42,665 bases of DNA from contig CADBCX010000003.1 in NCBI GenBank assembly GCA_902793245.1, positions 1 to 42,665 on the forward strand, written 5' to 3'. A program made the translations under genes and the position numbers. How positions within the stretch are numbered: position 1 is the stretch's first letter; every line of letters starts with the position of its first letter. This DNA comes from an uncultured Eubacteriales bacterium (lineage in GTDB: Bacteria; Bacillota; Clostridia; Christensenellales; Aristaeellaceae). Below the pieces are notes generated by a model. The model was not told the origin of the DNA, did not search any database, and worked only from the letters and a program-made list of their open reading frames with translations. This document shows, piece by piece, positions 7,791-17,300 of this stretch.

Positions 7791-9065
7791 ATGGTACGCG
7801 CAATCGTCGGCGCCAATTGGGGCGACGAAGGAAAAGGGAAAATCACCGACATGCTGGCGGAGAACAGCGACATTGTGATCCGCTTTCAGGGCGGGGCCAA
7901 CGCAGGCCACACCATCATCAACAACTACGGCAAGTTCGCCCTGCATCTGCTGCCCTCCGGGGCATGCCACCAGCACGTGGTGAACGTGATCGGCCCGGGC
8001 GTGGCGCTGGATATTGAAGCGCTGCTGAGCGAAATCAAAACGCTGACGGACCGCGGCGTGCCCGCGCCCAAGCTGCTGATTTCCGACCGGGCGCAGGTGC
8101 TGATGGAATACCACGTGGCCTTTGACTGCTACGAGGAAGAGCGGCTGGGCAAGGCGTCCTTCGGCTCTACCAAAAGCGGCATCGCGCCCTTCTACGGGGA
8201 CAAGTACATGAAGATCGGCGTGCAGCTGTGCCAGATGCTGGACAAGGACATTCTGCGCCAGCGGCTGACCAACGCGGCGAAGCTGAAAAACGCCATGCTG
8301 GAAAACCTCTACCACAAGCCCCTGCTGGACGTGAATCAGCTGACGGAAAAGTATTACGCCCTGGCAAAGTCCATCGAGCCCATGGTGGGCGATGTGGCGC
8401 AGTTCCTGCATAAAGCCGTGAAGGAAGGCAAGCGCATCCTGCTGGAAGGCCAGCTGGGCACCCTCCGCGACCCCGACCACGGCATCTTCCCCTTCACCAC
8501 GTCCTCCTCTCCCCTGGCGGGCTTCGGCGCGGTGGGCGCAGGCCTGCCGGTGACGGCCTTCGAGGAGGTCATCGCGGTGACGAAGGCCTATTCCTCCTGC
8601 GTAGGCGCGGGGCCCTTCACCACCGAGCTGTTCGGCGACGAGGCGGAAGAGCTGCGCAAGCGGGGCGGCGACGCGGGCGAGTACGGCGCGAAAACGGGCC
8701 GTCCCCGGCGCGTGGGCTGGTTTGACGCGGTGGCGACCCGGTACGGCTGCATGGTGCAGGGCGCGACGGACTGCGTGATGACCAACCTGGACGTGCTGGG
8801 CTACCTGGACGAAATCAAAGTCTGCGTGGCCTATGACATTGACGGCGAACAGGTGAAGGACTTCCCCGTGACGCCCAAGCTGGACAGGGCCAAGCCCGTT
8901 TACGTCACCCTGCCCGGCTGGAAGCAGGATATCCGCGGCATCACCAAATATGAAGACCTGCCCGAGAAATGCCGCCAGTACGTGGAGTTCATCGAAAAGG
9001 AAATCGACTGCCCGCTGACCATGCTCTCCAACGGCCCCAAGCGCGAAGAAATCATTTATCGTTAA
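7791..9065 (+). CDS. purA: Adenylosuccinate synthetase
   Basis: A 424-aa cytoplasmic GTPase-type ligase that joins IMP and aspartate to form adenylosuccinate, the first committed step to AMP. ATG at 7791 follows CAGGAGGGG at correct spacing. The N-terminus shows the phosphate loop WGDEGKGK (residues 10-17, containing the catalytic Asp) and NAGHT, followed by family blocks GSTKSGIAPFYGDK, LLEGQLGTLRDPDHGIFPF and GEYGAKTGRPRRVGWFDA. Length is normal. A cysK-type gene starts 19 bases downstream, so the two are probably cotranscribed. Confidence 0.97.
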   Translation: MVRAIVGANWGDEGKGKITDMLAENSDIVIRFQGGANAGHTIINNYGKFALHLLPSGACHQHVVNVIGPGVALDIEALLSEIKTLTDRGVPAPKLLISDRAQVLMEYHVAFDCYEEERLGKASFGSTKSGIAPFYGDKYMKIGVQLCQMLDKDILRQRLTNAAKLKNAMLENLYHKPLLDVNQLTEKYYALAKSIEPMVGDVAQFLHKAVKEGKRILLEGQLGTLRDPDHGIFPFTTSSSPLAGFGAVGAGLPVTAFEEVIAVTKAYSSCVGAGPFTTELFGDEAEELRKRGGDAGEYGAKTGRPRRVGWFDAVATRYGCMVQGATDCVMTNLDVLGYLDEIKVCVAYDIDGEQVKDFPVTPKLDRAKPVYVTLPGWKQDIRGITKYEDLPEKCRQYVEFIEKEIDCPLTMLSNGPKREEIIYR

Positions 9066-9084
9066 GAAGGGAAGGCTATTCAAT

Positions 9085-10014
9085 TTGGTTTATGACACCA
9101 TCCTGGACGCCGTGGGCAACACGCCCATGGTGCGCCTGAACCGCATGCCCGAGCCGGGCAGCGCGGAAGTTTTGGTCAAGGTGGAAGCCCTGAATGTGGG
9201 CGGCTCCATCAAGACCCGCACCGCCCTGAACATGATCAACCAGGCCGAGAAAGAGGGCCTGATCGACAAGGACACCATCATCGTGGAGCCCACCAGCGGC
9301 AACCAGGGCATCGGCCTGGCGCTGGTCGGCGCGGTGAGGGGCTACCGCACCATCATCATCATGCCCGATTCCGTCAGCGTGGAGCGCCGCAAGCTGGTGC
9401 GGCACTACGGAGCCGAAGTAAAACTGATCCACGACGCGGGCGATATCGGCAAGTGCATGGAGGAATGCCTCCAGGCCGCGCTGAACATGAAGAAAAAGAA
9501 TCCCAAGGTGTTCGTGCCCCAGCAGTTTGAGAACCCCAACAACACCCTGGCCCACAAAAAGCACACCGCCCTGGAAATCATGCAGCAGGTGGCCGGATCG
9601 ATTCACGGCTATTGCAGCGGCATCGGCACCGGCGGCACGCTGACCGGCATCGGCGAGGTGCTCAAGGCCCAGTATCCCGATATCGAAATCTGGGCGGTGG
9701 AGCCGGAAAACGCCGCCATCCTGGCGGGCGGCACCATCGGCACCCACATCCAGATGGGCATCGGCGACGGCATCATCCCGCCCATCCTGAACCGGGAAAT
9801 CTACGACCATATTTATGTGGTCACCGATAACGAAGCCCTGGAAACCGCCCGCCGCCTGGCCCGGGAAGAAGGGCTGGTATGCGGCATTTCCAGCGGCACC
9901 AACGTGGCGGCGGCGCTGAAGCTGGCGAAGAAGCTGGGCCCAGGCAAAACGGTAGTCACCGTGCTGCCTGACACCGCCGAACGGTATTTCTCCACCCAGT
10001 TGTTCGGGGAGTGA
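9085..10014 (+). CDS. cysK: Cysteine synthase-type PLP enzyme
   Basis: A 309-aa fold-type II PLP enzyme of the O-acetylserine sulfhydrylase family, expected to make cysteine from O-acetylserine and sulfide. The start is a TTG at 9085, 9 bases after a GGGAAGG ribosome binding site and in agreement with the family N-terminus (DTILDAVGNTPMVRLNRM). K43 in GSIKTRTA is the PLP lysine; CSGIGTGGTLTGIGEVLK binds the cofactor phosphate, and CGISSGTN is conserved. Two deviations are visible: the usual KDR is KTR, and the substrate loop TSGNT is TSGNQ (Q74). Similar variants may exist in related Clostridia, so a different acceptor or donor is possible but unproven. It follows purA by 19 bases and a 61-aa ORF follows by 6 bases. 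Confidence 0.85.
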   Translation: MVYDTILDAVGNTPMVRLNRMPEPGSAEVLVKVEALNVGGSIKTRTALNMINQAEKEGLIDKDTIIVEPTSGNQGIGLALVGAVRGYRTIIIMPDSVSVERRKLVRHYGAEVKLIHDAGDIGKCMEECLQAALNMKKKNPKVFVPQQFENPNNTLAHKKHTALEIMQQVAGSIHGYCSGIGTGGTLTGIGEVLKAQYPDIEIWAVEPENAAILAGGTIGTHIQMGIGDGIIPPILNREIYDHIYVVTDNEALETARRLAREEGLVCGISSGTNVAAALKLAKKLGPGKTVVTVLPDTAERYFSTQLFGE

Positions 10015-10020
10015 CGCGCC

Positions 10021-10206
10021 GTGAGCGAACAGGAAGAAAGAAAGCAAGCGCCGCCCGAACCCAAGACGCATCAGAAGCCTCCCGTATCCAATCCCAAAAC
10101 CGCTGTCCTCCGGGAACGCGCCTGGGGTGACCGGACGGACGAACCCGACCCCGGGCCCGCCGAGGAAACCTATCGGGACGGGAGCATGAAAAACGAGTGC
10201 TGGTAA
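10021..10206 (+). CDS. Small hydrophilic protein after cysK
   Basis: A 61-aa ORF begins with GTG 6 bases after the cysK-type stop. GGGGAG lies 11 bases before the start, a slightly long but usable spacing. The product is highly polar and rich in Pro, Glu and Lys (MSEQEERKQAPPEPKTHQKPP), with no membrane span or recognised domain and probably little fold. It is followed directly by a terminator-like hairpin, which supports its being the last gene of a purA-cysK transcript. It may be untranslated; no function can be proposed. Confidence 0.5.
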   Translation: MSEQEERKQAPPEPKTHQKPPVSNPKTAVLRERAWGDRTDEPDPGPAEETYRDGSMKNECW

Positions 10207-10209
10207 GCA

Positions 10210-10258
10210 AACAGCCGGACAGCCGCAGCCTTTTCCGCTGCGCCACTGCCCGGCTGTT
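10210..10258 (+). terminator. Compound hairpin at end of purA-cysK unit
   Basis: AACAGCCGG (10210-10218) pairs with CCGGCTGTT (10250-10258), and inside it CGCAGC pairs with GCTGCG. The following sequence is only weakly T-rich, so termination efficiency is uncertain, but its position right after the small ORF fits an operon end. Confidence 0.55.
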
Positions 10259-10298
10259 GTATTAGGCTTTACAAGACGCTTAACGACGGGGCGAGGGC

Positions 10299-10315
10299 CT
10301 GGGGTGAAACCCCAG
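10299..10315 (-). repeat. Two-hairpin repeat family, partial copy 1
   Basis: CTGGGGT-GAA-ACCCCAG forms a 7-bp hairpin. On the minus strand the surrounding 23 bases match 42571-42593 exactly (CGCTGGGG, loop TTTC, CCCAGGCCC). The partner second hairpin of the family is missing or decayed here. It lies between the purA-cysK unit and the convergent dipeptidase gene. Confidence 0.65.
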
Positions 10316-10358
10316 CGGTTCCCTTGCTTGATTTCCGTCCTTAACAACAAGGCTGCTA

Positions 10359-11822
10359 TCAGTTATCCGCCCGGTTATAGCAGTTTTTCATGGTGCAGCT
10401 GGATTCGTGGAGGACCTTGGTGAGGGCGTCGTCGGTCTGCTCCTTCGCCATTTTGCACAGCTTTTCGTTGGCCTCGGCGCAGAGGGAGAAATCGCCGGTG
10501 TCGGCCATCTTCTTATCATATTCCCGGATGATCTGGCGGCCCTTCACGGCGACGGCGTACTGGTAGCGCTCGATGGGCTGGATGCAGGCGCCGTAGTCGT
10601 GGTCGGCCAGGGCGTCGATGAGGCGGCTGGCCCAGTAGAAGTTTTCGGTGGAGGTTTGCAGCGCCACGTCGCTCAGGTATTTCGGCATCTTCGCCACGTT
10701 GGTGTATACCGGCAGCATGGCGGAGAAGGTGGTGGAGCCGAAGATGATCCACTCCACGCCCTTGATGGGGTCGGGGACGTTGGGCCGAATCTGGCAGATG
10801 GAGGTCACGCCCGTGCGGTTGATGCCGATGGAGCGGTACTTTCCCCGCACGCCGGTGTCATGGCTGGAATAGGGATCGTAAGGCGTGCCCTGGTAATGGC
10901 CGGACAGCAGGTACTGCACGTCCTCCGCTGCTAACTTGCGTTCAGGAACCAGCGCCCAGGGGATATTTTCGCTCTCGGGGGTGAACTCCGCGTCCGGGCC
11001 GTCCCAGCGGTGGGAAGAAGGGGCCAGGAAGCGGCCCATGAACCAGGCCCGGGGCGTGTTGTAAATGTGATCCATATCGGTGTGGGAGCCGAAAATGTCC
11101 CGGGGATTGAATTTGCCGTTCTGGTTCAGGTCCAGGTCGTTTTCCGCGATGAATTCCCGCAGGTCTTTAGAGCACATGTTTTCCTTCTGCTCGCCGAAGG
11201 CGTCGTCCAGGTCGAAGGCGTCCATGGCGAACTGGTTCGGGGCGATGACCACCTGATCATCCGGCACCTTGCGGGCCATCCAGTGGTGTCCGCCAATGGT
11301 CTCCAGCCACCAGATTTCATGCTCGTCGTTGAAGGCCATGCCGTTGGATTCATAGGTGCCATACTTTTCCAGCAGCTCCGCGACCCGCAGAACGCCCTCC
11401 CGGGCGGAGCGGATGTAGGGCAGCACCACCAGCACCAAATCCTCCTCGCCGATGCCGCCGGGAATATCCTTTTCATTGCGGCTCTTCGCTTTCTGATAGA
11501 CCACCATGGGGTCGGCGGCCAATACCCGGGGATTGGTGGTGATAGTTTCCGTAGCGGTCATGCCCACGTTGGCTTCGTTGATGCCCGTGGCGGGCCACAC
11601 GCCGCCCGAGGGGTCCACCGTGGGGCAGGACGTATAGCGCAGGGGATTGTCGGGCAGGTTGATTTCCAGATGGGATTTCACCGTTTTATATTTCCGGGGC
11701 TGCTTTTTGGGGTCGATCACGATCAGCTTTTTCACGTCAAAATGCCCGTCGTCCGTCCGGGCGATCATGGTGGAATGGTCGTTGCTGGCGTTCCTGCCAA
11801 CCAATACGGTGGTACAAGACAT
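10359..11822 (-). CDS. C69-family dipeptidase
   Basis: A 487-aa N-terminal nucleophile hydrolase of peptidase family C69 (dipeptidase A/PepD type), expected to split dipeptides, probably in the cytoplasm since there is no signal peptide. The ATG at 11822 has AGGAGG at good spacing. MSCTTVLVGRNAS places the candidate nucleophile at Cys3; TMIARTDD, GINEANVGMTATET, EDLVLVVLPYIRSAREG and NDEHEIWWLETIGGHHW are typical family blocks. Length is normal. It has its own TTGCAA/TATAAT promoter, back to back with that of the ImmA/IrrE-type gene. Confidence 0.92.
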   Translation of the reverse strand: MSCTTVLVGRNASNDHSTMIARTDDGHFDVKKLIVIDPKKQPRKYKTVKSHLEINLPDNPLRYTSCPTVDPSGGVWPATGINEANVGMTATETITTNPRVLAADPMVVYQKAKSRNEKDIPGGIGEEDLVLVVLPYIRSAREGVLRVAELLEKYGTYESNGMAFNDEHEIWWLETIGGHHWMARKVPDDQVVIAPNQFAMDAFDLDDAFGEQKENMCSKDLREFIAENDLDLNQNGKFNPRDIFGSHTDMDHIYNTPRAWFMGRFLAPSSHRWDGPDAEFTPESENIPWALVPERKLAAEDVQYLLSGHYQGTPYDPYSSHDTGVRGKYRSIGINRTGVTSICQIRPNVPDPIKGVEWIIFGSTTFSAMLPVYTNVAKMPKYLSDVALQTSTENFYWASRLIDALADHDYGACIQPIERYQYAVAVKGRQIIREYDKKMADTGDFSLCAEANEKLCKMAKEQTDDALTKVLHESSCTMKNCYNRADN

Positions 11823-11854
11823 AATCGTTTCCTCCTGTTTTTGCTTTCTATGGC

Positions 11855-11883
11855 ATTATAACGCAGAAAGCCTTTGTTTGCAA
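11855..11883 (-). promoter_or_regulatory. Sigma-A promoter of the C69 dipeptidase
   Basis: On the minus strand TTGCAA (11883-11878) is followed after exactly 17 bp by a perfect TATAAT (11860-11855). The start codon is about 30 bases downstream. Confidence 0.8.
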
Positions 11884-11892
11884 CAAAAACGC

Positions 11893-11921
11893 TTGACACT
11901 GAATCCGGGGCGCACTATACT
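11893..11921 (+). promoter_or_regulatory. Sigma-A promoter of the ImmA/IrrE-type gene
   Basis: A perfect TTGACA (11893-11898) and TATACT (11916-11921) are 17 bp apart. The -35 lies only 9 bases from the divergent dipeptidase -35, so the two promoters could compete or share a regulator. Confidence 0.85.
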
Positions 11922-11968
11922 GGATTTAATGAAATCGTTTTCTACCCGCATACGAAGGAGGCAGCTTC

Positions 11969-12892
11969 ATGAGCGATTATGCGCAATACCAAAAAGCCCG
12001 CGACGCGGCGTGGCGGGCGCTGTTGGATTTGCCGGAAAAGAAGCTGCCCGTGGACGTGGACGCGCTGGCGAAGAAGCTGGGTGTGGACATCCATCCCTTC
12101 CCGGGAAAGGAACAGGCGCTGCTGCACAATCTGGTGAACCGGGCGGCTGCTGGACCCTGCGTGTCCCTGCGCATCCGGCGGTCATGGCATATCTTTCTCC
12201 GGGCGAACGCCTTTGACGAAAACCACCGGCGCTTTGCCGTCGCCCATGAGCTAGGCCATTTATTGCTTGACCACGAAACGGAAACCCTGGCCCCCGGCGT
12301 GCGGTGCTTTGCCGCCCGGGAAAGCACCGGGGATCTGCTGGAGGACACGCAGGAAATGGACGACTATTACGCTGACATGTTCGCCATCCGCCTGCTGGCT
12401 CCGGCTTTCGTGCTGCATGAAATGCACATGGACAGCTCCGGCGGCATCATGCGCCTGTGCGGCTTGCCGCCCCACGCCGCGGCGCTCCGCGCGGAGAGAA
12501 TGGATGTGCTGAACGAGCGGGACGCCTTCTATACGCACATCCTGGAAACAAAGGTTCGAAACGCCTTCCTGCCCTGGCTGAATGGCGAACGCTTCCCGGA
12601 AGCCGCCGCCCAGCTGCGCTACGCTTCGGAATCCGTGCCGGTCATGGAAATCCACGGATATCCGAAAGAACGCTCCGAAACGGAGGAGCCGTCCCCTGAC
12701 GCCCCGGAACCGCTGCGGGCGGCGACCTCGCCCGGATTCATCCCAGAAAAGCCGCTCTCCCTTCCAGCAACACCCTCCCACAGCAAGACGAAAACCCTGC
12801 TCCGGTTTTTCTTCTATCGGAACAGGAGAAGAATCCTGTTGGGCGCGGCTGTCCTGATCGCGGCCATCCTGCTGTACTTTGTGGGGAAATGA
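11969..12892 (+). CDS. ImmA/IrrE-type metallopeptidase with C-terminal membrane anchor
   Basis: A 307-aa protein from an ATG with GAAGGAGG upstream. The N-terminal half resembles M78 (ImmA/IrrE) zinc peptidases: RRFAVAHELGHLLLDHE carries the HExxH motif (H93, E94, H97). Known members cleave helix-turn-helix repressors in mobile elements or stress responses. After the peptidase domain comes a Pro/Glu-rich linker (about 225-275), a basic stretch (KTLLRFFFYRNRRR) and a single C-terminal hydrophobic helix (about 289-305), predicting a tail-anchored protein with the peptidase in the cytoplasm. No XRE-type repressor partner is adjacent, so the substrate is unknown. The strong promoter suggests steady expression. 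Confidence 0.85.
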   Translation: MSDYAQYQKARDAAWRALLDLPEKKLPVDVDALAKKLGVDIHPFPGKEQALLHNLVNRAAAGPCVSLRIRRSWHIFLRANAFDENHRRFAVAHELGHLLLDHETETLAPGVRCFAARESTGDLLEDTQEMDDYYADMFAIRLLAPAFVLHEMHMDSSGGIMRLCGLPPHAAALRAERMDVLNERDAFYTHILETKVRNAFLPWLNGERFPEAAAQLRYASESVPVMEIHGYPKERSETEEPSPDAPEPLRAATSPGFIPEKPLSLPATPSHSKTKTLLRFFFYRNRRRILLGAAVLIAAILLYFVGK

Positions 12893-12943
12893 GATTATCC
12901 CGTATCTTTCGGGCATTTATTTCATGACGCTTTAAATCACGAA

Positions 12944-13235
12944 CCAAAAGCCTTCCCCTTGAGGGGAAGGTGGGCCGCGCGGAATCAAGATGGAGAGAGT
13001 GACCAAGCCCATTCGCGCGGCTCGGATGAGGTGTCCCCGCTGAACGCCGCAAAAACAGCTTATCACAAAGCCAACTCAACACCTCATCCGTCAGGCGCGA
13101 ATGATCCCCGTCACATTGAGTCAAGCTGGTTCCGCGCCTGACACCATCCGTGGGCTGCCGCCCGGCCTTCGCTGAAAACAGTCCACTGGACTGTTTTCCG
13201 GGCGCTTCGGCCCCCCTCAAGGGGAAGGCTTTTGG
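12944..13235. mobile_element. 292-bp MITE-like element with 23-bp perfect terminal inverted repeats
   Basis: The ends 12944-12966 (CCAAAAGCCTTCCCCTTGAG...) and 13213-13235 are perfect 23-bp inverted repeats. Nested inside are an imperfect 25-bp inverted pair (13010-13034 and 13079-13103, sharing CGGATGAGGTGT) and a perfect 12-bp palindrome GAAAACAGTCCA around one base (13174-13198). No ORF with a ribosome binding site is present, so movement would need a transposase elsewhere. No clear target duplication was seen. Elements with CCTTCCCCTTGAGGGGAAGG ends are familiar from gut Firmicutes. Confidence 0.8.
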
Positions 13236-13280
13236 CCGGTTGCTTAAAGTCTCCATAAAGCCACGCTTGAACTATTGCCT

Positions 13281-14096
13281 TCATTCCCTCACCCGCAGCT
13301 GCCAGAACGCCACAGCGGCGGCGGCGGCCACGTTCAGGGAATCAATGCCGCCCGCCATGGGGATTTTCACGATATGGTCGCAGGCGTCCAGGGTGGCGTC
13401 GGTGAGGCCGGTATCCTCGGTGCCCAGGCAGACAGCCATCCGGGGAATGCCGGGCAGGCGCGGGTCGTCCAGCGTCCAGCAGTTTTCCCGCAGCGCCAGG
13501 CCGATCACCGTAAAGCCCGCTTCCTTTAATAATGGCAGCGCTTCGTTTCCCTCCGCCCGCGCCCAGGGCACTTGAAAAATCGCGCCCATGCACACCCGCA
13601 CAGCGCGGCGGTGCAGCGGGTCGCAGCAGCTGGGGGACAGCAGAATCGCATCGGCTTTCAGCGCGGCGGCGGAACGAAAAATGGCTCCTACGTTGGAAGG
13701 CTCGGTGATGCCCTCCAGCAGCGCCACCCGGCGCTTGCCCGCAATGACTTCCGGCACGTTCCGGGGCCGGGGCCGCTTCATGGCGCACAGCACCCAGGAG
13801 CGCTGCAACTTAAAGCCCGTCAGCGCGGCAAGCGCCTCGTCCTCCCCCGTATAAACCGGAATATCCCCGCACTTTTCGATGATTTCCCTGCCCAAAGGCG
13901 AATCAATAAACTTCTTCCGCATCAGCAGCGACACCGGTTCGCACCCAGCGTCCAGGGCGCTGTGGGTCACCTTCGGCCCTTCGGCGATGAACACGCCCTT
14001 TTCCGGCTCCTGCCTGCTGCGCAGCTGCGCGTCCGTTAAATGGTAGAACAGCCCTTCTCCCTCGGAGGCAATGCTTTTCAATTCGATCAGCCGCAC
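13281..14096 (-). CDS. TrmH/SpoU-family RNA 2'-O-methyltransferase
   Basis: A 271-aa SPOUT methyltransferase expected to methylate a ribose 2'-OH in rRNA or tRNA using S-adenosylmethionine. The start is a GTG at 14096 with a G-rich upstream stretch; no ATG is available in frame. An N-terminal substrate-binding region (EGLFYHLTDAQLRSRQEPEKGVFIAEGPKV) precedes the catalytic domain, whose three motifs are visible: EGITEPSNVGAIFRSA (motif 1), LGTEDTGL (motif 2) and IPMAGGIDSLNVAAAAAVAFWQ (motif 3). The exact RNA target cannot be read from sequence. A TTGATC/TATATT promoter lies upstream in the gap shared with the giant surface protein. Confidence 0.92.
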   Translation of the reverse strand: MRLIELKSIASEGEGLFYHLTDAQLRSRQEPEKGVFIAEGPKVTHSALDAGCEPVSLLMRKKFIDSPLGREIIEKCGDIPVYTGEDEALAALTGFKLQRSWVLCAMKRPRPRNVPEVIAGKRRVALLEGITEPSNVGAIFRSAAALKADAILLSPSCCDPLHRRAVRVCMGAIFQVPWARAEGNEALPLLKEAGFTVIGLALRENCWTLDDPRLPGIPRMAVCLGTEDTGLTDATLDACDHIVKIPMAGGIDSLNVAAAAAVAFWQLRVRE

Positions 14097-14162
14097 GTTT
14101 TTCCCCCGCCCGCCTGCATATCAGGCTTTCTTTTTACCGCATGGATTCCCTGCGGCGATTTC

Positions 14163-14191
14163 AATATATCATTCTTTTCCGGGATGATCAA
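14163..14191 (-). promoter_or_regulatory. Probable promoter of the TrmH-family gene
   Basis: On the minus strand TTGATC (14191-14186) and TATATT (14168-14163) are 17 bp apart, about 65 bases before the GTG start. Confidence 0.65.
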
Positions 14192-14270
14192 GCGTTTTGA
14201 CCGCAATCGGCGCAGGATGTGATATTTGTAACAATATTCGGCGGAATGCAGGGTTTCGTTGGAAGAACGG

Positions 14271-14299
14271 TTGACTTCCGTAACAAATTATAATACAAT
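14271..14299 (+). promoter_or_regulatory. Probable promoter of the giant surface protein
   Basis: TTGACT (14271-14276) and TACAAT (14294-14299) are 17 bp apart; the start codon is about 55 bases downstream. Confidence 0.7.
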
Positions 14300-14355
14300 T
14301 GAAACAATTCCAAAGGATTACTCAATCGATGGATTCCGAAGGAGGCATCGTATTT

Positions 14356-17300
14356 ATGAAAGGAAACTATCGTATGCTCTCTCTCATTCTGGCGCTGGTG
14401 ATGCTGCTTATGCCCATCTCCGCGCTGGGAGAACAATCGCTTTCCCCTGCGGCAAGGCTGGTCGTTACCGTCAGCGTCCTTACGCCCGCCGGTGAAACGA
14501 TGTACTACGGCCCCGCCATGCCTGTAACCGACTCGCCCGATGAAACCAGGCTGTGGCTGAAAATCCCCCAGGATGTCCTTTTTTCCGGCAACATGGGGAT
14601 CCTGATTCAGGATTTTGGCCAGGAGTACGTCCGCTTTCTGCCCGAGAACGGCAGTATCCTGGAAAACATTCTGGATGCCGGTACGGGCCTTGACAATCCC
14701 ACCGTGATCATTGAATGCTATGATGACTTCGGAACCCTGATGGCCACTTATTCCCTGTATATTTCCACGCGGGACGTTCCCGCGGCGGGAGAACCGATCG
14801 AACAGCCTACGGAGCCGCCCGTTGAATTGCCGACGGAACCGCCCGTTGAAACGCCTGTTTTCCCCACGGAGGTGACGGTGCGGTACCTGGACGAAGCGGG
14901 CGTTCCAATCGCCGAGGACACCGTATGGCCCGTGCAGCCCGGCTCCAACACCATTTATCCCATGGCGGTTATTCCCGATGAATACGAGCTGACGGATATC
15001 GGAGCGAAGGAAGTGTTTGTGGACGCTGCCGGCATGAATCCGCCGGTGGTGGAATTTTATTACGCCATCAAAGATATTTCCGCCCTGGTCCAGATCAATT
15101 GCCTGGATTTGGACGGAACCCCGATTCTGGAAAGCATTCCCTTCAGCATGGATGGCGGCGAGCATCCCGTTCAGGCCCCTTCTGTGGAGGGCTATACCCC
15201 GGTGGAACCGTCCGTCCAGTACATTTATGTGGACAGGAACGGCGCAAATCCGCCTGAAATCACGTTTTACTACGAGCGCGAAGTGCAGCCCGCCGGCGTG
15301 GTGATCCATTATGTGAACCGGAACGGCGAGCCGCTGCGCGATGACGATGTGAAATCCTACGGCAAAGGCAGCCATACCATTTCCTACGTGACGATTCCCG
15401 GCTATACGCCCATGGGCGAGACCGAGCAGATCGTGACGGTGGACGAAAACGGCGCAGCCATCGCGGAAGATACGGCGCAGACCATCGTTCCTCCCGGCGG
15501 CGCGGTTCAGCCCATGGCTGTTATTCCTCCGGAGGTCTACGAATTGGACGGCCCCGGCTCGGTGGAAGTGGCGCTGGGTGAAGACGGACCGGATCCCGCG
15601 GAAGTGACCTTCCGGTATCGCCATGTCATCAACCCCGCCGTCATCCTGCTGCATTACGTGGACGACCTGGGGAACCCTATCGCGGAAGACACGGAAGCAA
15701 TTGTTTTCGCCGGAAACAACGAAGTGACCCCCCTGGCCAGCGTCGATCCCTCCATGTACGCTTTACTGGAGCCGGTATCCTATGCTGTCACCGTGACGCT
15801 TGAAGGTGCCTCTGCAAGTGAACTGACCTTCACCTACCAGCGTCTGGTGCAGCCCGTCACCGTGACCATCCATTATGTGGACGAACGCGGACAGGCCATC
15901 GTCCCGGACGAACAGGCCGTGTTCGGGGAAGGCGTATATGAAATCGTACCCACCGCCGCGATTTCCAAAGAGGACTATACCTTTGTCGGCCCTGCCTCCT
16001 ATTCCCTGTCCGTTACGCTGGACGGCGCTTCCGGAGATGATTTCACCTTTGCCTACCAGCGGAATGTCAAGCCCGCGCAGGTCACGGTGCATTACGTGAA
16101 CGAAGCCGGCGAGCCCGTGGCGGAAGATACCTTCCTGATGCTCGGAGCAGGCTCCCAGGTGGTGTTCCCCCAGGCGAACCCGGAAAAATACTACCTGGCC
16201 GACGAGGCCGAACCCCTCCGGAACGTCATTGTGGATGCCGATGGCGCGCATCCCGCGGAAGTAACGTTTGTATACAAGCCTGTTGCGTCCGAGCCGGTGA
16301 ACATCCCCGTGCTGTTCATCGACCAGGATACCAACCTTGAAATCGCCCTCCGCCGCACAGTTGCCGTACAGCCCGGCACCGTGGTGGAAGTCAGCGCTTT
16401 GCCCGCGCCTGAAGACCTGCTGCCCGATTACCTGCTGACCAGCGAGCCCACCGTTTCCATTACCGTGGACAACGCGGGCGTCAGCAGCGTGAAGGAAGTT
16501 GTGTTCAGCTACCTGTATACCCCGCAGGAAACGGAACAGCCTGCCGCAACCGCTGAACCGACCGCTGAACCGACCCAGGAGCCAACCCCGGAACCGACTC
16601 AGGAGCCGACGGAGGAACCGGTGATTCCCACCCTTGAGCCGACTGCCGAGCCTACGGCTGAACCCACTGAAGAGCCGCTGCAGGCTCAGCCCGTCACCGT
16701 CACCGTGCATTACATCGACACCGATGGAAATCCCATCGCCCAGGACAGCGTGAAATACTGCAACGTGGGCAACACCGTGATCACCGCCACTCCCGAGGAT
16801 TTGCCGGAAAACTATGTGCTGGACGGCTCCCAGGACGAAGGCGTGCTGGTGCATGTGGATGAAAACGGCGCGGATATCGCTGAAATCACCTTCGTCTACC
16901 GCTACATTCCCGAAGCCGCCGACCCCAAGATGGCGCTGGTAAACGTGAAGTACGTCGATCCCGACGACAATGTGTTCAAATCCGACGCCGTCATGTGCTT
17001 TGAGGGCCAGGACAATATCATTTCCATCAACTGGGATGAGGTGGATCCCTCCCTGGGGTATGTGCTGGAATCTAAGGATACGGTGGTTGTCACCGTAAAC
17101 AGCGATTGCGTTGCGACGCCTGCCGAAGTGGTGTTCAAGTTCAAGAACGAACTGACCGTCACCGTGCAGGTTTACCGCCGCGACCAGGTAACCGGCCGCG
17201 ACGTGGCTTCTCCCTATGAAATCCCCTGCTACCCCGGCGCGAATACAATCGACGCCGATCCTTTGGGCGTTGAGGAGGGCTATGTCCTTTCCAGCCCCGG

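Noticed and set aside
13150..13575. A 141-codon plus-strand frame running from the MITE-like element into the TrmH gene
   Set aside because: It begins inside a non-coding element and continues antisense to a clear methyltransferase; no ribosome binding site is present.
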